NCBI RefSeq assembly: GCF_003590795.1
Contig: NZ_QYUL01000001.1
Coordinates: 1,071,001-1,135,000 of the forward strand
Source of the DNA: Azospirillum cavernae
Lineage (GTDB): Bacteria > Pseudomonadota > Alphaproteobacteria > Azospirillales > Azospirillaceae
Direction of reading: 5' to 3'
DNA: 64,000 nt
The position numbers and the translations under genes are program-made. The notes below the pieces were generated by a model, which worked only from the letters and a program-made list of their open reading frames with translations, was not told the origin of the DNA and did not search any database. Shown here piece after piece: positions 38,211 to 48,016 of the stretch; position 1 is the first letter of the stretch; the number at the start of each line of letters is the position of its first letter.

Positions 38211-39005
38211 TCAGGATTCGCGCGGTTGGCAGAGCGAGCGCGCTTCCTTGGCGCGGATGAACGCCAACACATCGGCGATCAAGGCGCGCTCGCCGAAATC
38301 ACGCTCCACCTCGTCCACCCGTTCGGCGAAGGTGCCTTCCGGGCCGAACAGCATGCGATAGGCGGCGCGCAGCGCGTGGATGTCGTCCTTCTTGAAGCCG
38401 CGACGCTCCAGACCGACGAGGTTCAAACCGGCCAGCCGGGCGCGGTCGCCCATCACCGTGCCAAAGGGGATGACGTCGTTCTCCACGCCTGACATGCCGC
38501 CGATCATCGCGTGGGCGCCGATGCGCACGAACTGCCGCACCGCCGACAGGCCGCCGATGATGACGTAATCGCCCAAGGTGACATGGCCGCCCAAGGTGGC
38601 GTTGTTCGCCATGATGACGTTGCTGCCGACGATGCAATCATGGGCGACGTGCGACCCCATCATGAACAGCCCGTCGTCGCCGACCTTGGTCAGCATACCG
38701 CCGCCCTCGGTGCCGGGATTCATCGTCACATGCTCGCGGATCTGGTTGCGGGCGCCGATGACGAGTTCCGACGGCTCGCCATGGAACTTCAGATCCTGCG
38801 GGCGATGGCCGATGGAGGCGAAGGGGTAGATCACCGTGTCGGCGCCGATGCGGGTGCGCCCGTCCACCGCGACATGGGACACCAGCCGCACGCCATCGCC
38901 CAATTCGACGTTGGGGCCGACCACGCAGAAGGGGCCGATCGAAACGCCCTCGCCCAGCGAGGCCGCAGGATCGATGATGGCGGACGGATGGATGGTGGTG
39001 GTCAT
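38211..39005 (-). CDS. lpxA: UDP-N-acetylglucosamine acyltransferase
   Basis: A 264-residue left-handed beta-helix acyltransferase that performs the first acylation of UDP-GlcNAc. Hexapeptide repeats fill residues 5-190. The catalytic histidine lies in the HVAHDCIVG region, and a helical C-terminal domain follows (RRGFKKDDIHALRAAYR). It overlaps fabZ by 4 bp (ATGA). Confidence 0.98.
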   Translation of the reverse strand: MTTTIHPSAIIDPAASLGEGVSIGPFCVVGPNVELGDGVRLVSHVAVDGRTRIGADTVIYPFASIGHRPQDLKFHGEPSELVIGARNQIREHVTMNPGTEGGGMLTKVGDDGLFMMGSHVAHDCIVGSNVIMANNATLGGHVTLGDYVIIGGLSAVRQFVRIGAHAMIGGMSGVENDVIPFGTVMGDRARLAGLNLVGLERRGFKKDDIHALRAAYRMLFGPEGTFAERVDEVERDFGERALIADVLAFIRAKEARSLCQPRES

Positions 39006-39484
39006 TTCTCGTCCAGGATCATGGCGGAATAGACGGCTTCAGCGACGAGGACGCCGTTGACCTTGGCCTCGCCCTTGAACTTCCACACGTTGGCGCGCTT
39101 GCGCTGTTTGCTGACATGAATGTGGATGGTGTCGCCGGGCGTCACCGGACGGCGGAAGCGCGCCTCGTCCACGGTCATGAAATAGACCAGCTTGCCTTCA
39201 GCCTCTTTCCCCAAGGTGCCAACCACCAGCACGGCGGAGGTCTGCGCCATCGCCTCGATGATGAGCACGCCGGGCATGACCGGGCGCGAGGGAAAATGGC
39301 CCTGAAAGTAAGGCTCGTTGATCGAGACGTTCTTGACGCCGACCGCGCTTTCGCCCAGCACGATGTCGATGACCCGCTCGATCATCAAAATCGGATAACG
39401 ATGCGGGATCATTTCCATGATCCGCATGACGTCAATGTCCGCCATCCGGTTGTCTTGCGTGTTGCTCTCTGCCGTTACGTCCAT
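39002..39484 (-). CDS. fabZ: 3-hydroxyacyl-ACP dehydratase FabZ
   Basis: A 160-residue hotdog-fold enzyme that dehydrates 3-hydroxyacyl-ACP in fatty acid synthesis. H63 (GHFPSRPVMPG) and E77 (IIEAMAQ) form the active site. It competes with LpxA for hydroxyacyl-ACP, which explains the shared operon. ATG 39484 and ATG 39445 are both possible starts; neither has a strong ribosome binding site. A terminator separates it from ompH upstream, so it needs its own promoter between 39485 and 39620. Confidence 0.97.
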   Translation of the reverse strand: MDVTAESNTQDNRMADIDVMRIMEMIPHRYPILMIERVIDIVLGESAVGVKNVSINEPYFQGHFPSRPVMPGVLIIEAMAQTSAVLVVGTLGKEAEGKLVYFMTVDEARFRRPVTPGDTIHIHVSKQRKRANVWKFKGEAKVNGVLVAEAVYSAMILDEK

Positions 39485-39622
39485 AGTCCGGCCGCCCGCC
39501 TTTCCAAACACCGCCAATAATTGCCAAAGAATCCGACCGCGAACAGGACGCGGCGTCGGACATCGTCGCCCGTCTTCTTGCCGTATTTTTGCGGCTGTCG
39601 CAATCGCCGCCATCCCTTATGG

Positions 39623-39661
39623 AAAAAGCCGCCACCATCCCAAACGGACGGTGACGGCTTT
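39623..39661 (-). terminator. Rho-independent terminator after ompH
   Basis: Read leftward, AAGCCGTCACCGTCC pairs with GGATGGTGGCGGCTT (two G-U pairs) around a short loop and runs into TTTTT. It follows the ompH stop by about 20 bp and precedes fabZ, dividing the envelope block into bamA-ompH and fabZ-lpx units. Confidence 0.8.
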
Positions 39662-39681
39662 CACCCGACGTGAAAAACCGC

Positions 39682-40332
39682 TTACGGTTTCGGGATGTTC
39701 AGGGCGACCTGCGGCAGCTTCTTGTTCACCCGCTCCATGACGGCGTCGGTGACGTCGAGTTGGGTGTCCACCAGAACGAATTGCTGACGGGCCAGCACCA
39801 GATTGGCGCCGCGCTCGCGCGAAATGTCGGCGACCACCTCGACCATGGTCTTGTGAACCACGGCCATCGCCTCGTTCAGCGTGGTTTCCAGAACGCGCTT
39901 GCGCGTCTGCACCGTCTTCTGAACCTCGGCGACCTGCTTCTCAAAATCGCGGCGCTTGTTGGCCAAAGCCTCGGGAGCCAGAACGGTCTGCTGCTTGCGC
40001 AACTCGTCCTCGCCCTTGCGCAGCTTGTCTTCCAGCGTCGAGATTTCTTTCTGGTAGCTGTCGCGCAGGGTCTCAAACGCCTTGGAAACGCTCTTCGAGG
40101 CGTTGGATTCCTGCATGATCTTCTGAACGTCGATCACCGCGATGATCGGAGTCTTCAACTCCGACCCTTTCGCAGCCTCCGCCGCCTTGGCCGCGTCAGC
40201 CTTGGGGGCCGCGTCAGCCTTGGGAGCGGAATCCTGGGCGAAGACCGCCGGAGCGGCGACCGAAAGACCGGCGGTCACGGCGACCGACAGGGCGGCGGCG
40301 CGAAGCGCCGTCTGGAACGTGCTGGATTGCAT
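39682..40332 (-). CDS. OmpH/Skp family periplasmic chaperone
   Basis: A 216-residue exported chaperone. The signal peptide (LRAAALSVAVTAGLSVAAPAVFA) is followed by an Ala/Lys-rich linker with a repeated KADAAP unit, then the Skp-like domain with a long charged coiled coil (about 95-165) and a beta cap. Skp holds unfolded outer membrane proteins for delivery to BamA. Its ATG lies 1 bp after the bamA stop codon, so the two are coupled. Confidence 0.93.
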   Translation of the reverse strand: MQSSTFQTALRAAALSVAVTAGLSVAAPAVFAQDSAPKADAAPKADAAKAAEAAKGSELKTPIIAVIDVQKIMQESNASKSVSKAFETLRDSYQKEISTLEDKLRKGEDELRKQQTVLAPEALANKRRDFEKQVAEVQKTVQTRKRVLETTLNEAMAVVHKTMVEVVADISRERGANLVLARQQFVLVDTQLDVTDAVMERVNKKLPQVALNIPKP

Positions 40333-40333
40333 G

Positions 40334-42661
40334 TTAGAACCTGGTTCCGAAGCTGAAGCGGATGAGTTCTTTTTTGTCGTAGCTTTCCTTGCGCAGCGGC
40401 AGCGCCACATCAAGCCGGATCGGCCCGAACGGCGACTTCCACGACACGCCGGTGCCAACCGACACGCGAATCGACTCGCTTTCCTGAACCACAGGATCGC
40501 TGATCCCCGACTTGCTCAGGGTGCCGACGTCGGTGAAGGCGTGGCCAAGCAGACCAAACTCTTCCGGCAAACCAAAGGGGAAGCTCATTTCAACCGACGC
40601 GCGGGCGTAGCGGGTGCCGCCCAGCGAGTCGCCCGTGATCTTGTCGCGCGCGCCGATGCCAGCGGTGTTGAAGCCGCGCAGCGTGTCGCCGCCGATGAAG
40701 AAGCGGTCGGCCAGCGCCACCTTCTGGCCAATGCCTTTGATGTAACCGATTTCGCCGGTGGTGCTGATCACCCAGTTCTCAGCCCCCAACGGCACGTAAT
40801 AGCCGCCGCTCAAGCGGTTGCGCAGGAAGCGCACCGACCCGCCCAGACCAGCGACGTCGTTGGTCATGCGGATGAAATAGCCCTCGGTCGGGGTCAGCTT
40901 GCTGTTGCGCCGGTCATAGGTCAGTTCCTGACCAATCAACGACGTCAACCGCTCGCCCTTCTGCTCCTGCACCCATTTCGAGGCGGTGGACGGCACCTCT
41001 TCGACCAGGGTGTCCTGAAGCTGGTAATAGACGCGCTGGCGCAAATGCTCGCTCAAGGGGAAGCCCAGACGCAGCGCGAAGCCGGTGTTCTTCTCGTTGA
41101 AGGAGCTTTCGTTCTGATAGTTGCGGCGCACCCGGAAGATGTCGACGCCCGCCGACATGTCGCGGTCCATGAAATACGGCTCGGTGAACGAGATGTCGTA
41201 TTCCTGGCGCTTGCCGGAAATCGTCGCGCCCAGCCGCAGATCCTGCCCCCGGCCCAACAGATTGCGCTCGCGGATCGAGAAGTCGCCGAGAGGGCCGTCG
41301 GAGGTCGAGAAACCGGCGCCGATCGAGATTTCGCCGGTGGATTGCTCCGCCACCTCGACGTTGATCGCCGAGCGATCCGGCACGCTGGTTTCGACCGTGG
41401 TGATGTTCACCCGCTCGAAATAGCCCAGATCCTTGATGCGCTGTTCGGAGCGCTTCAGCTTCGACGCGTTGAAGGGGTCGCCTTCCGACAGCAGCATCTC
41501 GCGACGGATGACCTTGTCGAGCGTGCGGACGTTGCCGTTGATGTCGATGCGGTCCACGAAGACGCGCGGTCCCTCGGCCACCTCATAGGTGATGTCGACC
41601 GTCTGGGTCTCGCGGTTGCGGGTGATGCGCGGGCGGATGTCGACAAAGGCGTATTGCAGGTCGCCGACCGCGTTGGTCAGCTTGGTGATGGTGTTCTCCA
41701 CCTCCTGCGCGTTGTACCAGTCACCCTCTTTGGTCGAGAGGATTTCGGCCAACAACGCCGGATCGACCTGCTTCAACTGCGTCTTGACGTCAACCTTGCC
41801 AAATTTGTAGCGCTCGCCTTCCTCAACCGTGAAGGTGATGAAGAACGCCTCGCGATCCGGGGTCAGTTCGGCAACCGCCGACGCCACGCGGAAATCGGCG
41901 TAGCCTTCCTTCAGATAGAAGCGGCGCAGCAGGTCGCGATCATAGGCCAGACGGTCGGGGTCGTAATTGTCGTCCGAGGTCAGGAAACGCCACCAGGCGG
42001 TTTCCTTGGTCTGGATCGACTCGCGCAACGACCCGTCGGAGAATTTTTCGTTGCCGACGAAGGTGATGCCGCGCACGCCGGTGCGCGCGCCCTCGTTGAC
42101 CTCGAACACCAGATCGACGCGGTTCTGGTCGAGCTGAATGATCTTCGGCTCCACCGTCGCGGCGAATCGGCCCTGGCGGCGGTAGATGTCCTGGATGCGC
42201 TGCACATCATTCTGCACGCGGGTGCGCGTGTAGACGACGCGCGGACGAAGCTGGATTTCCTTTTCCAGATTCTCCTTTTCGATCCGCTTGTTGCCCTCGA
42301 ACGCGATGCGATTGATGATCGGATTCTCGGACACCGACACGACCAGCACGTCGCCCTGGCGCTTCAGATTCACATCGGCGAACAGGCCGGTGTTGAACAG
42401 CGCCTTCAAGGATCGGTCGATGCGGTCGGGGTCGAACGGGTCGCCCGGCTGGATCGTCAGATAGGAGCGGACCGTAGAGGCCTCGATTCGCTGGATTCCC
42501 TCGACACGGATGTCCCGCACCGTGCCGCCGGAGAACACCTGCGCGACCAGCGTGCCGGGCGCCGTAAGCGGCGCGCCGCTCTGGGCAAGGGCAACAGACA
42601 CCGTCGTCATGGCGCAGCCGGCCATCAGGCCCGCCACCAGAACTTTGCTCGACACCGGCAA
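40334..42661 (-). CDS. bamA: outer membrane protein assembly factor BamA
   Basis: A 775-residue protein with signal peptide (VAGLMAGCAMTTVSVALAQ), five POTRA domains (about 45-425) and a 16-strand Omp85 barrel ending in Phe. The conserved barrel loop appears as LRGFNTAG. It inserts beta-barrel proteins into the outer membrane. The preferred start is TTG 42661, preceded by AGGGAG at 6-7 bp; no ATG lies near. It follows rseP with a 26-bp gap and overlaps nothing. Confidence 0.97.
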   Translation of the reverse strand: MPVSSKVLVAGLMAGCAMTTVSVALAQSGAPLTAPGTLVAQVFSGGTVRDIRVEGIQRIEASTVRSYLTIQPGDPFDPDRIDRSLKALFNTGLFADVNLKRQGDVLVVSVSENPIINRIAFEGNKRIEKENLEKEIQLRPRVVYTRTRVQNDVQRIQDIYRRQGRFAATVEPKIIQLDQNRVDLVFEVNEGARTGVRGITFVGNEKFSDGSLRESIQTKETAWWRFLTSDDNYDPDRLAYDRDLLRRFYLKEGYADFRVASAVAELTPDREAFFITFTVEEGERYKFGKVDVKTQLKQVDPALLAEILSTKEGDWYNAQEVENTITKLTNAVGDLQYAFVDIRPRITRNRETQTVDITYEVAEGPRVFVDRIDINGNVRTLDKVIRREMLLSEGDPFNASKLKRSEQRIKDLGYFERVNITTVETSVPDRSAINVEVAEQSTGEISIGAGFSTSDGPLGDFSIRERNLLGRGQDLRLGATISGKRQEYDISFTEPYFMDRDMSAGVDIFRVRRNYQNESSFNEKNTGFALRLGFPLSEHLRQRVYYQLQDTLVEEVPSTASKWVQEQKGERLTSLIGQELTYDRRNSKLTPTEGYFIRMTNDVAGLGGSVRFLRNRLSGGYYVPLGAENWVISTTGEIGYIKGIGQKVALADRFFIGGDTLRGFNTAGIGARDKITGDSLGGTRYARASVEMSFPFGLPEEFGLLGHAFTDVGTLSKSGISDPVVQESESIRVSVGTGVSWKSPFGPIRLDVALPLRKESYDKKELIRFSFGTRF

Positions 42662-42687
42662 ATCACGCTCCCTGGCATAAGGGCTGG

Positions 42688-43821
42688 TTAAGACACCAGT
42701 CCCCGAAAGAAATCGACCACGCGCAGTTGGACCAGATCGTTCCACGTGGCGAAGACCATGAGCGTTAATACCAAAGCCAACCCAATGCGGAAACCGTATT
42801 CTTGCGCCCGCGCGCCAAGAGGTCGGCCAAGAGCGCCTTCAATCGCATAAAAAAGCAGATGGCCGCCGTCGAGCATCGGCACCGGGAACAGATTGATGAG
42901 GCCGAGATTGACCGACAGGAAGGCCATGAACCACACCAGCGGGTACCAGCCCGATTGCGCCACCTCGCCCGACATCTGGGCGATGCGCAGCGGCCCGCCC
43001 AGCTCTTCGGTGCCGCGCGAGCCTTCAATCATCTGCCCCAGCGCGGTGAAGGTGCCGGAAATCATTCCGTAAATCTCACGGGCGGCCTGCCAGACGGCGG
43101 TCGCCGGATCGTGGCGTTTCATGTCCGCGCCGCCGCGCGTGATGCCCAGTTGACCGACGCGGTGGCTGTTGCCCATCCGATCCACGATGTCCCGCGCGTC
43201 CGGCGTGGCGTCCAGCGCGATCATTTTTCCATCGCGTTCGACGTCCATCCGCAAGGATTCGCCCGGCTTGATCGAGACAATCGAGCGGATTTCCTCGAAT
43301 CGCTGGATCTCCGTGCCGTCGATGGCGCGAATCAGGTCGCCCGGCTTCAGCCCGGCGCGTTCCGCCGCGCTGCCCGGCTGCACGCCGCCGACGTCGGCGG
43401 GCGTGAAGGATTGCCCGGCGGTGGCGAACAGAACCGACAAGACGGTGATGGAAAAGATGAAATTGGCGATGGGTCCGGCGGCGACCACCGCCGCGCGCTG
43501 GCCCAACGGCTTGTGATGGAAGGAAACCGCGCGCTCCTCCTCCGTCATGGCGGTCAGATGCGCGCCCGGCGTGCTGGCCGGGTCGGCGTCGCCGAACATC
43601 TTGACGTAGCCGCCCAAGGGCAAGGCGCTGATTTTCCAGCGCGTTCCCACCCGGTCGGTGTAACCGAACAGCTCCGGGCCGAAGCCGATGGAAAACACCT
43701 CGATCCGCACGCCGTTGCGTCGGGCGACGAGATAGTGACCCAGCTCATGCACGAACACGAGCACGGTGAGAACCAGCAAAAACGCCAGCACCGAGGTCCA
43801 GAAACCGCCGAGAACGTCCAT
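42688..43821 (-). CDS. rseP: RIP metalloprotease RseP
   Basis: A 377-residue site-2 protease. HELGH (H25, E26, H29) in the first membrane helix and NLFPVPMLDGG near the C-terminus form the zinc site within the membrane. One periplasmic PDZ domain (about 125-205) lies between; E. coli RseP has two. It cleaves anti-sigma factors or remnant signal peptides inside the inner membrane. Position between dxr and bamA is the conserved proteobacterial order. Confidence 0.97.
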   Translation of the reverse strand: MDVLGGFWTSVLAFLLVLTVLVFVHELGHYLVARRNGVRIEVFSIGFGPELFGYTDRVGTRWKISALPLGGYVKMFGDADPASTPGAHLTAMTEEERAVSFHHKPLGQRAAVVAAGPIANFIFSITVLSVLFATAGQSFTPADVGGVQPGSAAERAGLKPGDLIRAIDGTEIQRFEEIRSIVSIKPGESLRMDVERDGKMIALDATPDARDIVDRMGNSHRVGQLGITRGGADMKRHDPATAVWQAAREIYGMISGTFTALGQMIEGSRGTEELGGPLRIAQMSGEVAQSGWYPLVWFMAFLSVNLGLINLFPVPMLDGGHLLFYAIEGALGRPLGARAQEYGFRIGLALVLTLMVFATWNDLVQLRVVDFFRGLVS

Positions 43822-43857
43822 GCTACCCTTTGCGCCCCCTGGGGGCTTGATCGCGGA

Positions 43858-45075
43858 TCACCGGCTGCCAACCGCCGTCGCACCGCAGGCCGGAACGCGG
43901 GCGGCGGCGTCGCGGCGCGCCTCTGCGTCGGCCTCGCGCACTGCGTCAAGATCACGCAGCGGGCGGTGGGGCAACGCCGTCAATGTGCCCTCGACGATCC
44001 GTTCGATGTCGAGGAAGCCGATCTTGCGGTCAAGAAACGCCTGAACGGCCACTTCATTGGCGGCACTGAGAATAGTAGGCGCCCCTCCCCCGCTTTGCAA
44101 GGCGGCGCGGGTCAGACGCAAAGCGGGAAAACGGTCGGGATCGGGCGGCTCGAAGGTCAAGGTCGCCGTCTTGGTCAGATCGAGTCGCTCCGCCGGAGTC
44201 GCGAGTCGCGCGGGCCAGCCCAGCGCGTAGGCGATGGGCGTGCGCATGTCGGGCGTGCCCAACTGCGCCAAAACCGAACCATCGACATACTCGACCAGCG
44301 AATGGATGACCGATTGGGGATGGACCAGAACGTCGATCCGCTCCTCCGGCACGTCGAACAGGAAATGCGCCTCGATCAGCTCCAGGCCCTTGTTCATCAG
44401 GGTGGCGCTGTCCACCGAGATTTTCGCGCCCATGTCCCAGGTCGGGTGCGCCACCGCCTGCTCCCGCGTCGCCGTCGCCATGAAGGCGCGGTCCTTGCTG
44501 CGGAACGGCCCGCCCGACGCGGTGAGAATCAGTTTGGCGACGCTTTCGGGGCGCGCGAAATCAAAGACCTGATAGATCGCCGAATGCTCGCTGTCGACCG
44601 GCAGCAGCGTCGCGCCGTGGGCGCGCACCTCCTCCATCATGAAGGCCCCGGCGCAGACCAGAACCTCCTTGTTGGCGAAGGCGACGATGGCCCCCCGGCG
44701 GATGGCGGCGAGCGTCGGCTCCAGACCGGCGAAGCCGACGATGGCGGCCATCACCCAATCGGCGGGGCGCGCCGCCGCCTCGACCACCGCCTGCGGCCCG
44801 GCGGCGGTTTCAATGCCGGTTCCGGCCAGACGTTCCTTCAATTCGGCGTGACCAGAGGGATCGGCGACCACCGCCAGACGGGCGTGCAAACGCTTGGCTT
44901 GGTCGGCCAACAGGGCGACGTTGCGGTTTGCGGTCAACGCCTCCACCGGAAAGCGCTCCGGGTCGCGGGCGACCAGATCGACGGTCTGGGCGCCGACCGA
45001 GCCGGTGGACCCCAAAATCGTCACACGCCGCCGTCCGACGCCGGACGCGGGCGCGCTGTTCGTCGTCACCACCAT
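43858..45075 (-). CDS. dxr: 1-deoxy-D-xylulose-5-phosphate reductoisomerase
   Basis: A 405-residue NADPH enzyme that makes 2-C-methylerythritol 4-phosphate in the MEP isoprenoid pathway. [13 protein letters not shown] binds [16 protein letters not shown] holds the metal-binding Asp and Glu; LTASGGPFR and [13 protein letters not shown] are substrate-site landmarks. It overlaps cdsA by 10 bp. The product feeds uppS further upstream in the same operon. Confidence 0.98.
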   Translation of the reverse strand: MVVTTNSAPASGVGRRRVTILGSTGSVGAQTVDLVARDPERFPVEALTANRNVALLADQAKRLHARLAVVADPSGHAELKERLAGTGIETAAGPQAVVEAAARPADWVMAAIVGFAGLEPTLAAIRRGAIVAFANKEVLVCAGAFMMEEVRAHGATLLPVDSEHSAIYQVFDFARPESVAKLILTASGGPFRSKDRAFMATATREQAVAHPTWDMGAKISVDSATLMNKGLELIEAHFLFDVPEERIDVLVHPQSVIHSLVEYVDGSVLAQLGTPDMRTPIAYALGWPARLATPAERLDLTKTATLTFEPPDPDRFPALRLTRAALQSGGGAPTILSAANEVAVQAFLDRKIGFLDIERIVEGTLTALPHRPLRDLDAVREADAEARRDAAARVPACGATAVGSR

Positions 45076-45935
45076 GAGAGAGCCGTTCCGAGGGTCGCGT
45101 GGAACACAGCCAACACCGGGGCGGCGACCAGAAGCCCGTCGATGCGGTCGAGAATGCCGCCATGCCCAGGAATGAGCTGGCCGCTGTCCTTGACGTTGTA
45201 GCGGCGCTTGACCGCCGACTCGAAGAGATCGCCGATCTGCCCGACCACCGCCGACAGGGCGCCGACCAGCAGCGCCAGCCCCGGCATCGCCGCGCCAGCG
45301 ACCAGCGCGACCAGCCAACCGACCAGCGCCGCCGAAACCATGCCGCCGATCAAACCGGCCCAGGTCTTTTTCGGGCTGACGCGCGGGGCCAGCTTCGGCC
45401 CGCCAATCGTCCGGCCCGCCGCATAGGCCCCGATGTCGGTCGCCCACACAGCCAGCATGGCGAACAGGAACAGGGCGAGGCCATCGCCCGGCAGATCGCG
45501 CAGCCACATCAAACCGGCGATCCCCGCCGCGACATAGACGACGCCAAAGCCAAGCAATTTGCGGTCGGTGCCGCCGCCGCCAAGCGCGGTCAGCCCGGCG
45601 AACAGGACGGCCACCCCAAGCCCGGCCAGCGGCCCGACGAGAAGCTGCGCCGACAGCGCGCCCAGCACGCCGCACAGGGAAATGACCCGCGCGGGCAGAC
45701 GCCGCGCGCTGGGCACCAGATTGATCCATTCGGAAATGGCGATCACCGCGCCCAGCACGATGAGGGCGCGGAACACCCAGCCGCCAAGCCAGACCGCGCC
45801 GAGAACCACCGGCGCCAAGACCAGGGCGGAGAGAACCCGCGCCTTCAGGTCACTGGGTTTAGCCGGTGCTGGGGGTTTAGCGGGTGCTGGCGGTGGTGGC
45901 GCCGAAGCGGCGTTCCCGTCGGTGGAACTCGTCAA
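45066..45935 (-). CDS. cdsA: phosphatidate cytidylyltransferase
   Basis: A 289-residue integral membrane enzyme that makes CDP-diacylglycerol. The signature [11 protein letters not shown] then [11 protein letters not shown] is complete, and about eight membrane helices precede it. No ATG or GTG exists near the end of uppS; TTG 45935, with GGAGG 6 bp upstream, is the best start and lies inside uppS (59-bp overlap). It adds a Pro/Ala-rich cytoplasmic N-terminus ([15 protein letters not shown]). Confidence 0.95.
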   Translation of the reverse strand: MTSSTDGNAASAPPPPAPAKPPAPAKPSDLKARVLSALVLAPVVLGAVWLGGWVFRALIVLGAVIAISEWINLVPSARRLPARVISLCGVLGALSAQLLVGPLAGLGVAVLFAGLTALGGGGTDRKLLGFGVVYVAAGIAGLMWLRDLPGDGLALFLFAMLAVWATDIGAYAAGRTIGGPKLAPRVSPKKTWAGLIGGMVSAALVGWLVALVAGAAMPGLALLVGALSAVVGQIGDLFESAVKRRYNVKDSGQLIPGHGGILDRIDGLLVAAPVLAVFHATLGTALSWW

Positions 45936-46644
45936 TCGCCGCCTCCAGATCGCGCTTGGTGAAATCAGGCCACAGCGTGTCGACGAAGACCAGCTCGGCA
46001 TAGGCCGCCTGCCACAGCAGGAAATTGCTGATCCGCTTTTCGCCGCTGGTGCGGATGATGAGATCGGGATCGGGAAGGTCGGCGGTGAACAGCCGACCGG
46101 ACAGGGCCTGTTCGTCAATGGCGTCGGCGCTCAAGCGGCCCGCCGCGACATCCTCCGCCAGCCGTTTGGCCGCCGCGACGATCTCCTGGCGCGAGCCGTA
46201 GCTGAGCGCGACCACCAGAGTCATCGTCCGGTTGGCGCCGGTCAGCGTCTCAGCGTCGTCGATCAGCCGGTTGATGTCGTCCGACAGCCGGGCGCGTTCG
46301 CCGATCACCCGCAGGCGGATGCCCGCCTTGTGCAGTTCGGCGACCTCGCTGCGCAGATAGAAGCGCAGCAATCCCATCAGATCCGACACCTCCTCTTCCG
46401 GGCGGCGCCAGTTTTCCGAGGAAAAGCTGAAAATGGTCAGGGTGCCGACGCCCAACTCGCGCGCCGCTTCCACGGTGCGGCGGACGGCGTCCACGCCCTT
46501 CTTGTGACCGGCGGTGCGCGGCAAGCCGCGCGCCTTCGCCCACCGCCCATTGCCATCCATAATGATGGCGACGTGGGCGGGAGCCTGGGCGGACGCCCCC
46601 AAGGGCGGCGTCCGGCTGGTCTGGTTGTCGTCTGCGTCGCGCAT
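45877..46644 (-). CDS. uppS: undecaprenyl diphosphate synthase
   Basis: A 255-residue cis-prenyltransferase that makes the C55 carrier lipid for peptidoglycan and LPS. The catalytic Asp is D30 in IIMDGNGRWA; GHKKG, FSSENWRRP and RTSGEKRISNFLLWQ are conserved. It follows frr by 6 bp and contains the cdsA start in its 3' end. Confidence 0.97.
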   Translation of the reverse strand: MRDADDNQTSRTPPLGASAQAPAHVAIIMDGNGRWAKARGLPRTAGHKKGVDAVRRTVEAARELGVGTLTIFSFSSENWRRPEEEVSDLMGLLRFYLRSEVAELHKAGIRLRVIGERARLSDDINRLIDDAETLTGANRTMTLVVALSYGSRQEIVAAAKRLAEDVAAGRLSADAIDEQALSGRLFTADLPDPDLIIRTSGEKRISNFLLWQAAYAELVFVDTLWPDFTKRDLEAAIDEFHRRERRFGATTASTR

Positions 46645-46650
46645 TCCGAA

Positions 46651-47208
46651 TCAGACCTGCATGATGTCCTTTTCTTTGGACGCTAGCGCTTCATCCACCA
46701 GCTTGATCTGCTGGTCGGTCAGCGTCTGCACCTTTTCGGATTGAGCCTTGTGCTCGTCCTGGGTGATTTCGCTGGCCTTCTCGGCCTTCTTCAAGGCGTC
46801 CATGCCGTCGCGGCGGATGTTGCGGATCGCGATGCGCGCCTGCTCGGCGTATTTGTGCGCGACCTTCGCCAACTCGGCGCGGCGCTCCTGCGTCAGATCG
46901 GGCAAGGGCACGCGGATGACCTGCCCTTCCGTCTGCGGGTTCAGCCCCAGACCGGAATCGCGGATGGCCTTTTCCACGGCCTTGGTCATGCTGCGGTCCC
47001 ACACCTGCACCGTGATGAGGCGCGGCTCGGGAACCGAGACGGTCGCGACCTCTTTCAGATGCATGCGGTTGCCGTAGGCTTCCACCGAAACCGGCTCCAG
47101 CAGGCTGGACGAGGCGCGGCCCGTGCGCAGGCCGGTCAATTCTTTGCGAAACGACTCGAGAGCGCCTTCCATGCGGCGCTTCAGATCCGATATGTCGGGC
47201 GCAGCCAC
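46651..47208 (-). CDS. frr: ribosome recycling factor
   Basis: A 185-residue RRF of exact standard length that, with EF-G, splits post-termination ribosomes. The three-helix-bundle marks are [27 protein letters not shown] and the [19 protein letters not shown] helix. It lies 4 bp downstream of pyrH. Confidence 0.98.
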   Translation of the reverse strand: MAAPDISDLKRRMEGALESFRKELTGLRTGRASSSLLEPVSVEAYGNRMHLKEVATVSVPEPRLITVQVWDRSMTKAVEKAIRDSGLGLNPQTEGQVIRVPLPDLTQERRAELAKVAHKYAEQARIAIRNIRRDGMDALKKAEKASEITQDEHKAQSEKVQTLTDQQIKLVDEALASKEKDIMQV

Positions 47209-47212
47209 GGGC

Positions 47213-47968
47213 TTACTCCCTTTCTTCCGTTATGATGGTGTATCGGCCACGGCCCTGCATGACTTCGGCGAAGGCGCCGGGCGTGTGGATCGAGAAGACC
47301 AAGATGGGGATGTGGTTCTCGCGCGCCAAGGCGATGGCCGACGCGTCCATCACCTGGAGATCCTGGGTCAGGACATCCATGTAAGACAGCCGCTCGTACC
47401 GGGTGGCGTCGGGAACTTTCTTGGGGTCGGCGGTGTAGACGCCATCGACCTGCGTCCCCTTCAACAACCCGTCACAGCCCATTTCGGACGCGCGCAGCGC
47501 GGCGGCGGTGTCGGTGGTGAAGAAGGGGTTGCCGGTGCCGGCGGCGAAAATCACCACCCGGCCCTTTTCCATGTGACGAATCGCGCGGCGCCGGATGTAC
47601 GGCTCGCACACCGACGACATGGGAATGGCCGACTGCACGCGGGTGGGCACGCCCATCCGTTCAAGCGCGCTCTGCATCGAGAGCGCGTTCATCACGGTGG
47701 CGAGCATCCCGATGTAGTCGGCCGACGCGCGTTCCATGCCGCCCGCCGCGCCCTTGACGCCACGGAAGATGTTTCCCCCGCCGATGACCAGAGAGACCTG
47801 GACGCCCAGCGCGATCACCGCCTTCACCTCGTTGGCGATGCGGTTGACCATGTCGGGATCGAGGCCGTAGTCGCGTTGACCCATCAACGCCTCGCCCGAC
47901 ACCTTCAGCAGCACCCGCTTGTAACGGATGCCGTCTTCCGGCGCGGTGGTCCCAGTGGTCTCGACCAT
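47213..47968 (-). CDS. pyrH: UMP kinase
   Basis: A 251-residue amino-acid-kinase-fold enzyme converting UMP to [24 protein letters not shown] and [10 protein letters not shown] are diagnostic; the enzyme is usually hexameric, feedback-inhibited by UTP and activated by GTP. It sits between tsf (48-bp gap) and frr (4-bp gap) as in most bacteria. Confidence 0.98.
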   Translation of the reverse strand: MVETTGTTAPEDGIRYKRVLLKVSGEALMGQRDYGLDPDMVNRIANEVKAVIALGVQVSLVIGGGNIFRGVKGAAGGMERASADYIGMLATVMNALSMQSALERMGVPTRVQSAIPMSSVCEPYIRRRAIRHMEKGRVVIFAAGTGNPFFTTDTAAALRASEMGCDGLLKGTQVDGVYTADPKKVPDATRYERLSYMDVLTQDLQVMDASAIALARENHIPILVFSIHTPGAFAEVMQGRGRYTIITEERE

Positions 47969-48016
47969 GGGGAAAACGCTCCCTTGCTGTTGCGGAATGC
48001 GGCTGACGACGCGGAG

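Noticed and set aside
40142..42691. Long plus-strand open frame opposite bamA
   Set aside because: Shadow of BamA codons; no motif and no ribosome binding site, and it crosses the ompH-bamA junction.
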